Both the position numbers and the translations under genes were made by a program. A model generated the notes under the pieces. The model did not search any database. It saw only the letters and a program-made list of their open reading frames with translations, and was not told the origin of the DNA. A stretch of DNA of 64,000 nucleotides from Sulfurovaceae bacterium (GTDB taxonomy: Bacteria > Campylobacterota > Campylobacteria > Campylobacterales > Sulfurovaceae), in contig JAQTLV010000002.1 in assembly GCA_028714675.1 (NCBI GenBank), positions 292,008 to 356,007 of the forward strand. The letters are read 5' to 3'. Below are positions 44,893 to 52,246 of the stretch, piece after piece (position 1 is the first letter of the stretch; every line of letters begins with the position of its first letter).

Positions 44893-45431
44893 GATGTTAA
44901 TTCCAAATATTTTTTGATAAACATTTTTTTTGCATCAAAAGGATTGATATCAAAATCAGTTATAAACATAATCTCTGGTATGTCATTTGGTATCTTAATC
45001 CCCCATGTTTTTAAATCTTCATTAGGATATAAATGAGAGGCTTCTATAAAAAGTGCAAGGTCATCGGCTTCTTTGATAATAGGATTTGAAAAATCCACAT
45101 CAAACGATTTTTCTATATGTCCATGAAGTCTATCTTCTATATCTCTGTATTGTTGAAGTTGATTTTTTAGCGGACGAGTTACATCGCCCAGGTATGCTTC
45201 CGTTGCGTCATGTAATAGTCCTGCTAATGCAAATTCAGGTGGAAGTAGATTGGCTACAAGTATGCTATGTTCAGCAACACTATAATATCTTTTACAATGT
45301 CCTGCAAACCTACATATTCTAGACAATGCTATTGCGATATCTTCTATATGAAGTTGATTTTTTTCTATATCTTTCATATAGAATTTTCTGCCTGTTGATG
45401 TAACTATAAAGTCATAATCTTGTTTTGCCAC
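44889..45431 (-). CDS. HD-domain phosphohydrolase (YfbR-like)
   Basis: 180 residues. HD motif ALAGLLHDATEAYLGDVTRPLK with the upstream histidine in SVAEHSILVANLL, as in YfbR-type deoxynucleoside 5'-monophosphatases. Probably adjusts nucleotide pools for phage replication. Confidence 0.85.
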   Translation of the reverse strand: MAKQDYDFIVTSTGRKFYMKDIEKNQLHIEDIAIALSRICRFAGHCKRYYSVAEHSILVANLLPPEFALAGLLHDATEAYLGDVTRPLKNQLQQYRDIEDRLHGHIEKSFDVDFSNPIIKEADDLALFIEASHLYPNEDLKTWGIKIPNDIPEIMFITDFDINPFDAKKMFIKKYLELTS

Positions 45432-45435
45432 TTGC

Positions 45436-45702
45436 TTACTCCTTAATTTCTACCAAAATATCTAAATCTGGTATGTAAATATGACTTGGCTCATTGATGC
45501 ATTTAACCGTAGCGTTGTTTATCATGATAATTCTATATGCTGGTGTAGTTGCTGTGGTGTCATTAAAATATTCATTTATAAGAACATTATTAACACAATA
45601 AAATCTTGAAGTTGTATAGTATTTATCGAGATAGGATTTATATTCTTTTGTTTCAGCCGTACATCCTGCTAAGAACATCGTTAACAATATTAAGATTTTC
45701 AT
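45436..45702 (-). CDS. Small phage lipoprotein
   Basis: 88 residues from ATG 45,702 (AAGGA upstream). MKILILLTMFLAGCTAE is a clear lipoprotein signal with lipobox LAGC. Two further cysteines (FYCVNN, VKCINE). A prophage lipoprotein in the lysogeny-side operon could act in superinfection exclusion, but this is speculation. Confidence 0.7.
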   Translation of the reverse strand: MKILILLTMFLAGCTAETKEYKSYLDKYYTTSRFYCVNNVLINEYFNDTTATTPAYRIIMINNATVKCINEPSHIYIPDLDILVEIKE

Positions 45703-45715
45703 TCGTTTTTCCTTT

Positions 45716-45919
45716 TTATAAGTCATCTATATCACCATCTACTGCCATGGCATTTGTTTTATCAAGTTGTTGTTCTCTTGCATCACAAGCTCTATACAAG
45801 AAGTCCTTTGACAATTTGTCACAAGTGCTGGTACTGATGGTGTATCTCATCTTTTCTATCTCTTTGGCACCCATAGAAGCAATACGCCCAATGTGGTATT
45901 TAAGTGCTTCTTTGGTCAT
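45716..45919 (-). CDS. Small phage protein of unknown function
   Basis: 67 residues, helical; TKEALKYHIGRIASMGAKEIEKM. No motif recognised. Overlaps the HTH-NUMOD gene by four bases. Confidence 0.55.
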   Translation of the reverse strand: MTKEALKYHIGRIASMGAKEIEKMRYTISTSTCDKLSKDFLYRACDAREQQLDKTNAMAVDGDIDDL

Positions 45920-46437
45920 AATATATCCCTATGCTCAAATCTATATCCCATTGCTGTATTTCTGTGCTTATGGGGCAATAAACAATCTCTAATATATTCT
46001 CTTTTTATTTTTAGAATATCAGCCATTTGAGATATACTATCTGCTTCTGCAATTTGTTTTTTGCCATTTGCTTTAAAAGCTATTACTGCTTTTCTAGTTG
46101 GTTGTGATACTCTCACATTATGTCGCCATGTGCCTCTGCGGACTGCTTGATTATTTCCTGTTGTGATACCAAAATTCTTTTTTTGTAGTCCATATTTTGT
46201 AATACATTTATTAATATGTCCTGGGGAACATCCCATAACTTCTGCAATCTCATAAAAAGATAATTGCTTATCGATATACATTTCTTTTAGATCTCTATAA
46301 CTAATGCCTGTTATAATTCCTAAATTAATCAATGATTGTTCTATAATATCTTCATCTATAAGCCCTTTGAAATCTTCAAACATAGTGTTAATGATATACT
46401 CACGGCTATATCTTTTATTGCTGATGCTACTACTCAT
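45916..46437 (-). CDS. HTH protein with NUMOD1-like C-terminus
   Basis: 173 residues. The middle (60-85) is a sigma-region-4-like helix-turn-helix, SFYEIAEVMGCSPGHINKCI. The C-terminal string SISQMADILKIKREYIRDCL and GYRFEH matches the NUMOD1/IENR repeat found at the end of homing HNH nucleases. No HNH or GIY-YIG catalytic motif is visible. Probably a DNA-binding regulator or a relic of a homing nuclease. Confidence 0.65.
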   Translation of the reverse strand: MSSSISNKRYSREYIINTMFEDFKGLIDEDIIEQSLINLGIITGISYRDLKEMYIDKQLSFYEIAEVMGCSPGHINKCITKYGLQKKNFGITTGNNQAVRRGTWRHNVRVSQPTRKAVIAFKANGKKQIAEADSISQMADILKIKREYIRDCLLPHKHRNTAMGYRFEHRDIL

Positions 46438-46438
46438 T

Positions 46439-46714
46439 TTAGACTCTTTTCAAACCAGCAGGCTCAAATACTAAACAATCATTCTTGGTAACACTCTCAT
46501 CATTGCGAATCATAATGATGTTGAATCTAATCTGTTTAAATTTTTTCGATGCTCTAACAATAACATTCTTTAAAATATAATATATTCTGATATTACTTCT
46601 TTTAATATGTCTTAGTGTATCGCTTCCTAAATATTTGATTTTGTTCTCGATATAGTCCTTGTGAAACAATTTAAACGCCCAAGAACTCAAAAAGGCTTCT
46701 ATATTTTTATACAT
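46439..46714 (-). CDS. Small basic phage protein
   Basis: 91 residues, strongly basic (RHIKRSNIRIYYILKNVIVRASKKF). No family recognised; the sequence has the look of a small nucleic-acid-binding protein. Confidence 0.5.
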   Translation of the reverse strand: MYKNIEAFLSSWAFKLFHKDYIENKIKYLGSDTLRHIKRSNIRIYYILKNVIVRASKKFKQIRFNIIMIRNDESVTKNDCLVFEPAGLKRV

Positions 46715-46725
46715 TTTTACCCCTT

Positions 46726-47304
46726 TTACTTTGTATAGTTTTCGGTAGCAACTCTCATAATCCTAATAACATCTAGAGCATCTTCTATTGCGGTGTGTGC
46801 CACACTTTTTTCAAGTCCACACATTATTTTGCAGTCTTCAAGCGTTGGCAACTCATCATTACATTTCCAATCCATACATAAAACAGCAGGATCTATAGCT
46901 CTATGAGCAAATCTAACTAGAGATTTAAGTTCTGGAAGCTGCTCCAAAAATAGCTTATCGAACGCATTAAAATTTTTACCAGCAGGTGTTATTTTTATAT
47001 AGTTATTTTTAGGTGGAAAATATTGTGATAACCAGCCATATACATAAGTTGCTACCTGCTCCTCTTTGAGTATCTGATATTTTTCGGTATCGTTTTCTAC
47101 TATTTTTTGGATGATATCTCTGTTCATATTGATGGCATAAGCATTACCTATTATCTCGTTATGTTTTATATAACAGTGAAATCGAGGTAATTTCTCAATA
47201 GGTAAAATATTGTTTGTGTCTTCTATCACCATTCCTATCTCTAAAATCTGATTATCCAATGGGTCTAGTCCTGTTGTTTCTATATCTATGCTAACATATT
47301 TCAT
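46726..47304 (-). CDS. DnaQ-like 3'-5' exonuclease
   Basis: 192 residues from ATG 47,304 (AAGGAG upstream); the frame extends further but overlaps the next gene. DEDDh exonuclease: Exo I SIDIETTGLDPLDNQI, Exo II NFNAFDKLFL region, Exo III HTAIEDALDVIRIM. Likely a replication or recombination exonuclease of the phage. Confidence 0.9.
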   Translation of the reverse strand: MKYVSIDIETTGLDPLDNQILEIGMVIEDTNNILPIEKLPRFHCYIKHNEIIGNAYAINMNRDIIQKIVENDTEKYQILKEEQVATYVYGWLSQYFPPKNNYIKITPAGKNFNAFDKLFLEQLPELKSLVRFAHRAIDPAVLCMDWKCNDELPTLEDCKIMCGLEKSVAHTAIEDALDVIRIMRVATENYTK

Positions 47305-47728
47305 TCTTTTCTCCTTTTCCAAATATATTTTTAGTATTCCAGCCTGTAGGCTTAGCCTCCACCATGTCTGACGATAAAAACTTTGCGACTTCAGGTAACA
47401 TGAATTGCACTTTGTCACCATTTTTCTTATAGTCAGGCAATGCTCCTCCGTTGTAGAGTCGATGATTGATAGTGTGTTTACTGATGCCGAGTACCTCTGC
47501 CAACTCTTCTTTGTTGATAGAAACTCTAGACGGATATTTGTTCGTTAGAAGATTTAATATCTCTTCGTAAGAGTTAAAAACCAATCCGAACTCATTATCT
47601 GCTGGCATAGTCTCATATCGCTCAAAAAACAGTTCGCAAAGGGTATCTGCCATTATCTGATCATCGGTGTAAAAACAGCCAAATTGACCGTCTTTACTAT
47701 AACCTTGCACTTTAATGTGTTTGCGCAT
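47291..47728 (-). CDS. HTH-domain phage regulator
   Basis: 145 residues. NKEELAEVLGISKHTINHRLYNGGALPDY is a helix-turn-helix that chooses a promoter or recombination site; the first 60 residues have no recognised fold. Overlaps the exonuclease start by 14 bases and is coupled to a 39-residue protein upstream by TAATG. Confidence 0.7.
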   Translation of the reverse strand: MRKHIKVQGYSKDGQFGCFYTDDQIMADTLCELFFERYETMPADNEFGLVFNSYEEILNLLTNKYPSRVSINKEELAEVLGISKHTINHRLYNGGALPDYKKNGDKVQFMLPEVAKFLSSDMVEAKPTGWNTKNIFGKGEKNEIC

Positions 47729-47847
47729 TATCTACCACCTGCTAAAAGAAACTGATTTTCTCTCAAAAAGAGTGCAAATGCTCCTATAGTTTTTATGCCT
47801 CTTGTTTTAGCAAGTGATATGTTAAATTTGAGAAGTTTTGCGTTCAT
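47728..47847 (-). CDS. 39-residue early leader protein
   Basis: ATG at 47,847 after a strong AAAGGAG, first frame after the leftward promoter. Sequence starts MNAKLLKFNISLAKTRGIK and ends LLAGGR; basic N-terminus, hydrophobic middle. Its stop overlaps the next start (TAATG), so it may serve to couple translation. Function unknown. Confidence 0.6.
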   Translation of the reverse strand: MNAKLLKFNISLAKTRGIKTIGAFALFLRENQFLLAGGR

Positions 47848-47884
47848 GATTTCTCCTTTGGTTATTTTTTTCGTTTTATAACCT

Positions 47885-47913
47885 TTTACAACCAAACTAT
47901 AATGTGTTATAAT
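47885..47913 (+). promoter_or_regulatory. Candidate repressor-maintenance promoter
   Basis: -35 TTTACA (47,885-47,890), 17-base spacer, -10 TATAAT (47,908-47,913). It would start a rightward transcript near 47,920 that crosses the left operator before the repressor ATG, so repressor bound there could block its own transcript. It also overlaps the 5' end of the leftward transcript. TATAAT-like hexamers nearby (47,899 and 47,926) make the exact start uncertain. Confidence 0.5.
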
Positions 47914-47947
47914 CTGTTTATAATGAGTAATAAAAAGTTATGATTGA

Positions 47948-47977
47948 ATTATAGACAAATTGTTTTGTCTTTGTCAA
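47948..47977 (-). promoter_or_regulatory. Leftward early promoter with operator
   Basis: On the minus strand: -35 TTGACA (47,977-47,972), 18-base spacer, -10 TATAAT (47,953-47,948). The palindrome AGACAAATTGTTTTGTCT (47,953-47,970; 7-base arms, 4-base centre) covers the spacer and touches the -10. The same string lies in the rightward promoter at 49,588. It should drive all genes down to xis and be shut by the repressor. Confidence 0.8.
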
Positions 47978-48004
47978 GTCTTTTTGTATAAAAAAAGGAA
48001 AAAT

Positions 48005-48661
48005 ATGAATAATTGGGGTTTAAGGTTAAAAGAAATACGCGAAAAAAAAGAATTATCACAAAATGACATAGCAGTTCGGCTACAAAAAGATGTAACACAA
48101 ATAAGCAGATATGAGCGTGGACAAGGGGCTTCAAAAATGCCAAAATCTTTTAAGGAAGATTTAAAAGAAATTTTCACAAATGGCGAATTAAAATATATTG
48201 CTGAGGGCGGAGAATTAATTGAAGATGCGTCCAATATCATCATGCTTCCATATTACCCCGAATCATATGCAGGAGCAGGTGGTGGTGCGTTTTCGTATCT
48301 AGATAATAGTCAGCCTATGAGTTTTACCAAGGACTTTTTGGAACTCCACCTAGGACTAAGAAGCTATAAAAATATATTTATCATCAATGCTACAGGTGAC
48401 AGCATGGAGCCAACATTTAAAAATGGTGCATTACTTTTTATCAATCCGTATGAGAATGAAGATTGTAAATTAAGAGATGGTGGAATATATGTTATGTATG
48501 TTGATAATACGATATTGGTTAAAAGAGTAACATATAATCCAACAGAAGAGACACATACGCTTATTAGTGATAATACTGTATATGGAAGTATAAAAGTACA
48601 TAAATGGGCAGAGTCTGCTAAATTTATCGGCAGGGTTGTTGGTTTTTTTGACAGGGTTTAG
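48005..48661 (+). CDS. CI-like repressor (XRE HTH plus S24 peptidase)
   Basis: 218 residues from ATG 48,005 (AGGA eight bases before); an upstream in-frame ATG at 47,960 lies inside the operator and is rejected. HTH residues 5-40 (LKEIREKKELSQNDIAVRL). S24 peptidase-like C-terminal domain with Ser133 in GDSMEPTF and Lys173 in LVKRV. AGAGGG near residue 89 could be the Ala-Gly self-cleavage site used in SOS induction. Overlaps the next gene's stop by four bases, convergent. Confidence 0.9.
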   Translation: MNNWGLRLKEIREKKELSQNDIAVRLQKDVTQISRYERGQGASKMPKSFKEDLKEIFTNGELKYIAEGGELIEDASNIIMLPYYPESYAGAGGGAFSYLDNSQPMSFTKDFLELHLGLRSYKNIFIINATGDSMEPTFKNGALLFINPYENEDCKLRDGGIYVMYVDNTILVKRVTYNPTEETHTLISDNTVYGSIKVHKWAESAKFIGRVVGFFDRV

Positions 48662-49257
48662 AACTTTGGCATAATAATAGGATCAATAGGACAAAAAATA
48701 ATTAATGCTTTATATATTTTACAGCCATTAGTATTACCTAAATCACATGCTCTTCCTGCAAATTCTTTTGCCTTGCAATAATTTTGGCGTGTTAAGTTGC
48801 CTTGAGAATATTCATATGATGCCATTATACAACACTGTGAACTTCCGTTTGTACATCCAATTTCATTAAGCTCAAAGGCTATTTTTCTATCTTTCTTTAC
48901 TTTGCTACCATTATAATATGCGTAAGCTAAGACCTCACATCCTTTTGCACTTCCCATATCACAAGTAACATCCAAAATTTTATACCCCAAATCTATATCT
49001 TTATTAGTTTTTTTATTTCCCTTAATATATAAGTATGCAATATTCAAGCATTCATCAATTCCAATAATTTCACATGACTTTTTAGCATAGTCTTTAGATA
49101 TTTCATAGTCGTTTGTAATAAGCTTTGCAATGGTCATACATGCTACTGCGTTACCTTTTGTGCAATTATTGTCAAATTCTTGCATAATATTTTTATTGTC
49201 GGATATTAAAAATAATGGTAACATTAATATAAATATAAATATCCTTTTATTTGACAT
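48658..49257 (-). CDS. Exported Sel1-like cysteine-rich repeat protein
   Basis: About 199 residues from ATG 49,257. Signal peptide, then four to five Sel1-like helical repeats, each closing with a cysteine pair: CTKGNAVACM, CDMGSAKGCE, CTNGSSQCC, CDLGNTNGC. This is the pattern of Helicobacter cysteine-rich proteins (Hcp), secreted disulfide-rich repeat proteins. Together with the zinc-ribbon membrane gene before it, it lies between the repressor and the right operator and reads opposite to the repressor: the usual place for a lysogenic-conversion (moron) gene. Confidence 0.85.
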   Translation of the reverse strand: MSNKRIFIFILMLPLFLISDNKNIMQEFDNNCTKGNAVACMTIAKLITNDYEISKDYAKKSCEIIGIDECLNIAYLYIKGNKKTNKDIDLGYKILDVTCDMGSAKGCEVLAYAYYNGSKVKKDRKIAFELNEIGCTNGSSQCCIMASYEYSQGNLTRQNYCKAKEFAGRACDLGNTNGCKIYKALIIFCPIDPIIMPKF

Positions 49258-49258
49258 A

Positions 49259-49543
49259 TTAAGCCTCCACAAAGCCCATATCATTAATCAGCTTTTTACC
49301 TCTTGGTGTATCGACTTTGACTACTTTACCACCACATTTCTTGCAAACAGAAACAGCTCTTGTACGTCTGCTTATAGAATACCCTATTGGCACAATTAAA
49401 GAAAAACCAAGCGTTATAATGGCAAATATAATCCCAAATATATATAAAAGCATTTCAACCCAAAAAACTCCTGCTACCTTAGTTGTAGCAAATCCAATAG
49501 TACCACAATCTTCACAGATAATATCTCCTCTTATTCTGGCCAT
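49259..49543 (-). CDS. Zinc-ribbon membrane protein
   Basis: 94 residues. CEDCG and, after a hydrophobic hairpin (about 28-55), CKKCGG, forming a C4 ribbon split by membrane segments, so both halves face the cytoplasm. Function unknown. One base separates it from the Sel1 gene, so they are co-transcribed, presumably in the lysogen. Confidence 0.65.
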   Translation of the reverse strand: MARIRGDIICEDCGTIGFATTKVAGVFWVEMLLYIFGIIFAIITLGFSLIVPIGYSISRRTRAVSVCKKCGGKVVKVDTPRGKKLINDMGFVEA

Positions 49544-49587
49544 ATATATCCTTTTATTAAAATTTTATAACTTTTTATAACAAACAC

Positions 49588-49617
49588 TTGACAAAAACAA
49601 AACAATTTGTCTATAAT
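49588..49617 (+). promoter_or_regulatory. Rightward early promoter with operator
   Basis: -35 TTGACA (49,588-49,593), 18-base spacer, -10 TATAAT (49,612-49,617). The spacer holds AAACAAAACAATTTGTCT (49,595-49,612), one base from the palindrome in the leftward promoter. Drives the replication operon. TTATAAC-like motifs just upstream (49,565-49,580) also occur on the left side and may bind a second regulator. Confidence 0.8.
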
Positions 49618-49700
49618 CTCAAAAGATATTCACATTTGAGTATCTGGGCGAATGCTATCGATGTCCTTATAGTTAGCACTTTGGTGCAATACTCCTTTTA

Positions 49701-49733
49701 AGAGGCGGTCAGTCCATAGGATGTTCCGCCTCT
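49701..49733 (+). other. Structured leader of the rightward early transcript
   Basis: Stem AGAGGCGG (49,701-49,708) and CCGCCTCT (49,726-49,733), perfect over 8 bases, loop of 17. GC-rich compared with the surroundings and about 75-110 bases after the predicted start of transcription. It lacks a T-tract, so antitermination or RNA stability is more likely than termination. The last 26 bases before the first gene hold the ribosome site TAGGAG. Confidence 0.5.
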
Positions 49734-49759
49734 GAGTGGTTATTTAAATAGGAGTTAAT

Positions 49760-49975
49760 ATGATCTTAACCATCGATATTAAAACTACTATGAGAAAAAA
49801 TACAATTTTTAGACGCTTCAAAAAAGCATTTAAAAATAAAAACACGGCTGTTTTAGAAAATTTATCTAAAACCCATCTTTTTGAATTGCGACTCTATGTC
49901 ACTAATGGTCTTTTTAAAATCATCCGCGTTAAATACAGCCCCGTATCTGGAGCATTTATAGCTGTTGATGTTTAA
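49760..49975 (+). CDS. Small basic phage protein
   Basis: 71 residues, ATG after AGGAG. Very basic N-terminus (MRKNTIFRRFKKAFKNKN) then a beta-rich end (FELRLYVTNGLFKIIRVKY). First gene of the rightward operon, the place of N- or Cro-type regulators; no HTH is visible. Function unknown. Confidence 0.6.
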   Translation: MILTIDIKTTMRKNTIFRRFKKAFKNKNTAVLENLSKTHLFELRLYVTNGLFKIIRVKYSPVSGAFIAVDV

Positions 49976-50003
49976 AGGCTTCCTTTATAAAAATTGTAAA
50001 AAA

Positions 50004-50037
50004 CTGAGCAGTTCATCCGCCAAGACTACCTGCTCAG
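50004..50037 (+). other. Second structured element in the early transcript
   Basis: Stem CTGAGCAG (50,004-50,011) and CTGCTCAG (50,030-50,037), loop of 18 bases, no T-tract. Same architecture as the leader stem at 49,701 (8-base stem, 17-18-base loop), between the first gene and the CII-like gene. Confidence 0.5.
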
Positions 50038-50049
50038 ACACAACACAAA

Positions 50050-50160
50050 ATGAGGTGCTTCATATTGTACTTGAAGCTGGCTAAAAGAATGTTTATGTAT
50101 GCCTCTTATGATTCTATTTACCCAAATGGCGTAAGCGGCAGACATAAACCCAAAGGGTAA
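50050..50160 (+). CDS. Possible 36-residue peptide
   Basis: Open frame starting MRCFILYLKLAKRMFMYASY and ending HKPKG, directly ahead of the CII-like gene and with its stop three bases before that gene's start. No Shine-Dalgarno site, so it may be chance; a tight gap is the only support. Confidence 0.25.
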   Translation: MRCFILYLKLAKRMFMYASYDSIYPNGVSGRHKPKG

Positions 50161-50163
50161 AAT

Positions 50164-50682
50164 ATGAAAAACAAAAGAGTTTATACAGCGATTGCCAACG
50201 CTATCGAGAAATGTGGCAAAGAACATGGTTTTCATGGGCGAAAACATATTGCTCAAGCGATAGGACTACAAGGCAACAATGCCGACAAGCAATTATCTGC
50301 AATTCTAAATACCACTTCTTATAATCCAGCAAATCCAAAACGCATGAGCATAGATATGTTTATCGATATAGCCTATGAGCTTGACGATAATTTCACCCTA
50401 ATGATGTTGAATGCGTTAGCTGAAGAGTTTGGATTTTGTGTTTCAAAGCAAAAAGACTATACCGCCGCCGAAACAGGCACAAAACAGATTTATATATCTG
50501 TTTTAGAGTTGGCCCATGAACATGGAGAATTATCCCATGCTATAAATGAGAGCTTAAAAGACGGAGAGATTACCGAAAAAGAAAAGCTTGATTTACTTAA
50601 AGAGTTAGCAGATATTAAGGCTGTTGTAAGAAAGATTGAGGAGGCGATATCATGCGCAAGAAAGATTGAGGAGGCATTATAA
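50164..50682 (+). CDS. Phage regulatory protein, CII (CP76-like) family
   Basis: 172 residues, preceded by AAAGGG. KHIAQAIGLQGNNADKQLSAIL and NPANPKRMSIDMFIDIAYEL match the CII/CP76 regulator family of P2- and Mu-like and other temperate phages (HTH then the NPxxPxR signature). C-terminal part is a helical coil ending in a short tandem repeat (RKIEEA twice). Likely controls the lysis-lysogeny choice. Confidence 0.75.
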   Translation: MKNKRVYTAIANAIEKCGKEHGFHGRKHIAQAIGLQGNNADKQLSAILNTTSYNPANPKRMSIDMFIDIAYELDDNFTLMMLNALAEEFGFCVSKQKDYTAAETGTKQIYISVLELAHEHGELSHAINESLKDGEITEKEKLDLLKELADIKAVVRKIEEAISCARKIEEAL

Positions 50683-50987
50683 TGAGTGAAAGTATTGTAA
50701 ATAAACTTGATTTTAACATCCCTTTTGATGAGCAAGTGAGCAAGATAAAAACTAAAAAAGGCGGTCATTTGGTCGTAGGCTCACATAACTACTATATCCT
50801 AAGAGCACTTTTTTATGGCAACACCATTGATGATTATGAAAAAGCTCCGTTTGGCAAAAACAACAGACGCATTCGTAATATCAGAAGCAGAATAGCTCAA
50901 CTACGAAATGAATGGTGCATACCAATAGAGTCTAGTAAGGGTGAAGATGGCAGAACAAGTGAATACCGTTTAATTGGTGCACTTTAA
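50682..50987 (+). CDS. Winged-helix phage protein
   Basis: 101 residues. GSHNYYILRALFYGNTIDDYE followed by RIRNIRSRIAQLRNEWCIPIES and TSEYRLIG is a winged-helix pattern common in proteins beside phage replication genes. Stop-start overlaps of one base on both sides. Confidence 0.7.
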   Translation: MSESIVNKLDFNIPFDEQVSKIKTKKGGHLVVGSHNYYILRALFYGNTIDDYEKAPFGKNNRRIRNIRSRIAQLRNEWCIPIESSKGEDGRTSEYRLIGAL

Positions 50988-52246
50988 TGAATGTCTTATA
51001 CAACCTAAACATAGAGCGCGCACTACTCTCAAGTATCGTATTTACTCCATATGATGATAGTACATTATCACTTCTTTTTGACCTAACACCAGCAGATTTT
51101 TATTTGCCTTCACACCAGTATTTTTTCTCTGTATGTGTAGAACTATATAAACACGAAAAACCTATCACGGAAGAGTTTATCATCTCTGATCTACAAAAGA
51201 ACCAGAATTATGATGAAACAGCTATACTTGATATACTCTCTGCAAGTCCAATAACAGATATACAGGCATATAAAAAAGAGCTTATAGCCCTCAAGCAAAA
51301 AAGAGATCTTATAAGTCTTGGCACAACAGTAAAAAAACAGATTATAGAAGATGGAGCTTCTGCTATGGAAGTCTGTGATGAACTAATCAAGAAAGTTGAG
51401 ATAGTGGCGGAGCATGGCTCATTGTCTATCAGAAAGAAAAATATTCGCGATATGGAACCAAAAGAACCAGGGTTTATCTGTAAAGATTGGTTGCCAATAC
51501 CAGAAGCTACCACATCAATGATAGTAGCCCCAGGTGGGACGGGTAAAACATGGCTTGCATTACAATTAGCACTTAGAGCTGCTAAAGAAAACTCCAAAAT
51601 GAAAATATTTCTATGGATGAGCGAAGACCCAGAGGGTACAATCAAAAGTAGATATAACTCTGTTAAACATAAGATACTAAGTGGTGCACTTGATAGTATA
51701 GATAATCAAATAACTGTAAGTACTGAAGACCCAATATTACTCATAGAAACACAAGGCAATACAGCCAAATTATCATCAAAATTTTATGCACTAAAAAGAG
51801 AACTAAGAGAATATAACTTGATTATATTGGATCCGTTGATTGCTTTTTTTGGCGGCGATGAAAACAATAACTCCCAGGCACGCGTTTTTATGCAGCCATT
51901 TTTAAATTGGGCAAGAAATGAAAATAAAAGCATTATATTTTTACATCATTCGACAAAGGCAGATGGCACTGGTGCATCAAAAGCTAGAGGAGCAGGAGCG
52001 ATTATAGATGCTGTTAGACTTGTATATGATATGGAAAAAATTATGCACAAGAGAAATGATAAGTTTGTTCCAGATGAAAATAGGACAGAGTATCGCAAGT
52101 TTGTTGTCACCAAAGACAATTATGGTGCACTTAAATATTTAGATAACTTTATCTTTGAGAGAGTAATAACTCCAAAAGGTAGTTCAAAACATGTAGAAAT
52201 AATATATGAGCAAGATAAAAATAGATTGGAGTTACCTATGATATGA
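50987..52246 (+). CDS. Replicative helicase: DnaB-type N-domain fused to RepA-like ATPase
   Basis: 419 residues. First 130 residues resemble the DnaB N-terminal domain (NIERALLSSIV, DFYLPSHQYFF). A RecA-fold ATPase of the RSF1010 RepA/AAA_25 kind follows: Walker A APGGTGKTW at 181-189, Walker B LIILDPLIAF, then FLHHSTKADGTGASKARGAGAI. Probably the phage hexameric helicase. Confidence 0.88.
   Translation: MNVLYNLNIERALLSSIVFTPYDDSTLSLLFDLTPADFYLPSHQYFFSVCVELYKHEKPITEEFIISDLQKNQNYDETAILDILSASPITDIQAYKKELIALKQKRDLISLGTTVKKQIIEDGASAMEVCDELIKKVEIVAEHGSLSIRKKNIRDMEPKEPGFICKDWLPIPEATTSMIVAPGGTGKTWLALQLALRAAKENSKMKIFLWMSEDPEGTIKSRYNSVKHKILSGALDSIDNQITVSTEDPILLIETQGNTAKLSSKFYALKRELREYNLIILDPLIAFFGGDENNNSQARVFMQPFLNWARNENKSIIFLHHSTKADGTGASKARGAGAIIDAVRLVYDMEKIMHKRNDKFVPDENRTEYRKFVVTKDNYGALKYLDNFIFERVITPKGSSKHVEIIYEQDKNRLELPMI

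Noticed and set aside
47960-48004. Longer repressor starting MFCLCQVF at 47,960
   Set aside because: That ATG lies inside the operator and promoter; ATG 48,005 has a ribosome site and begins the HTH domain.
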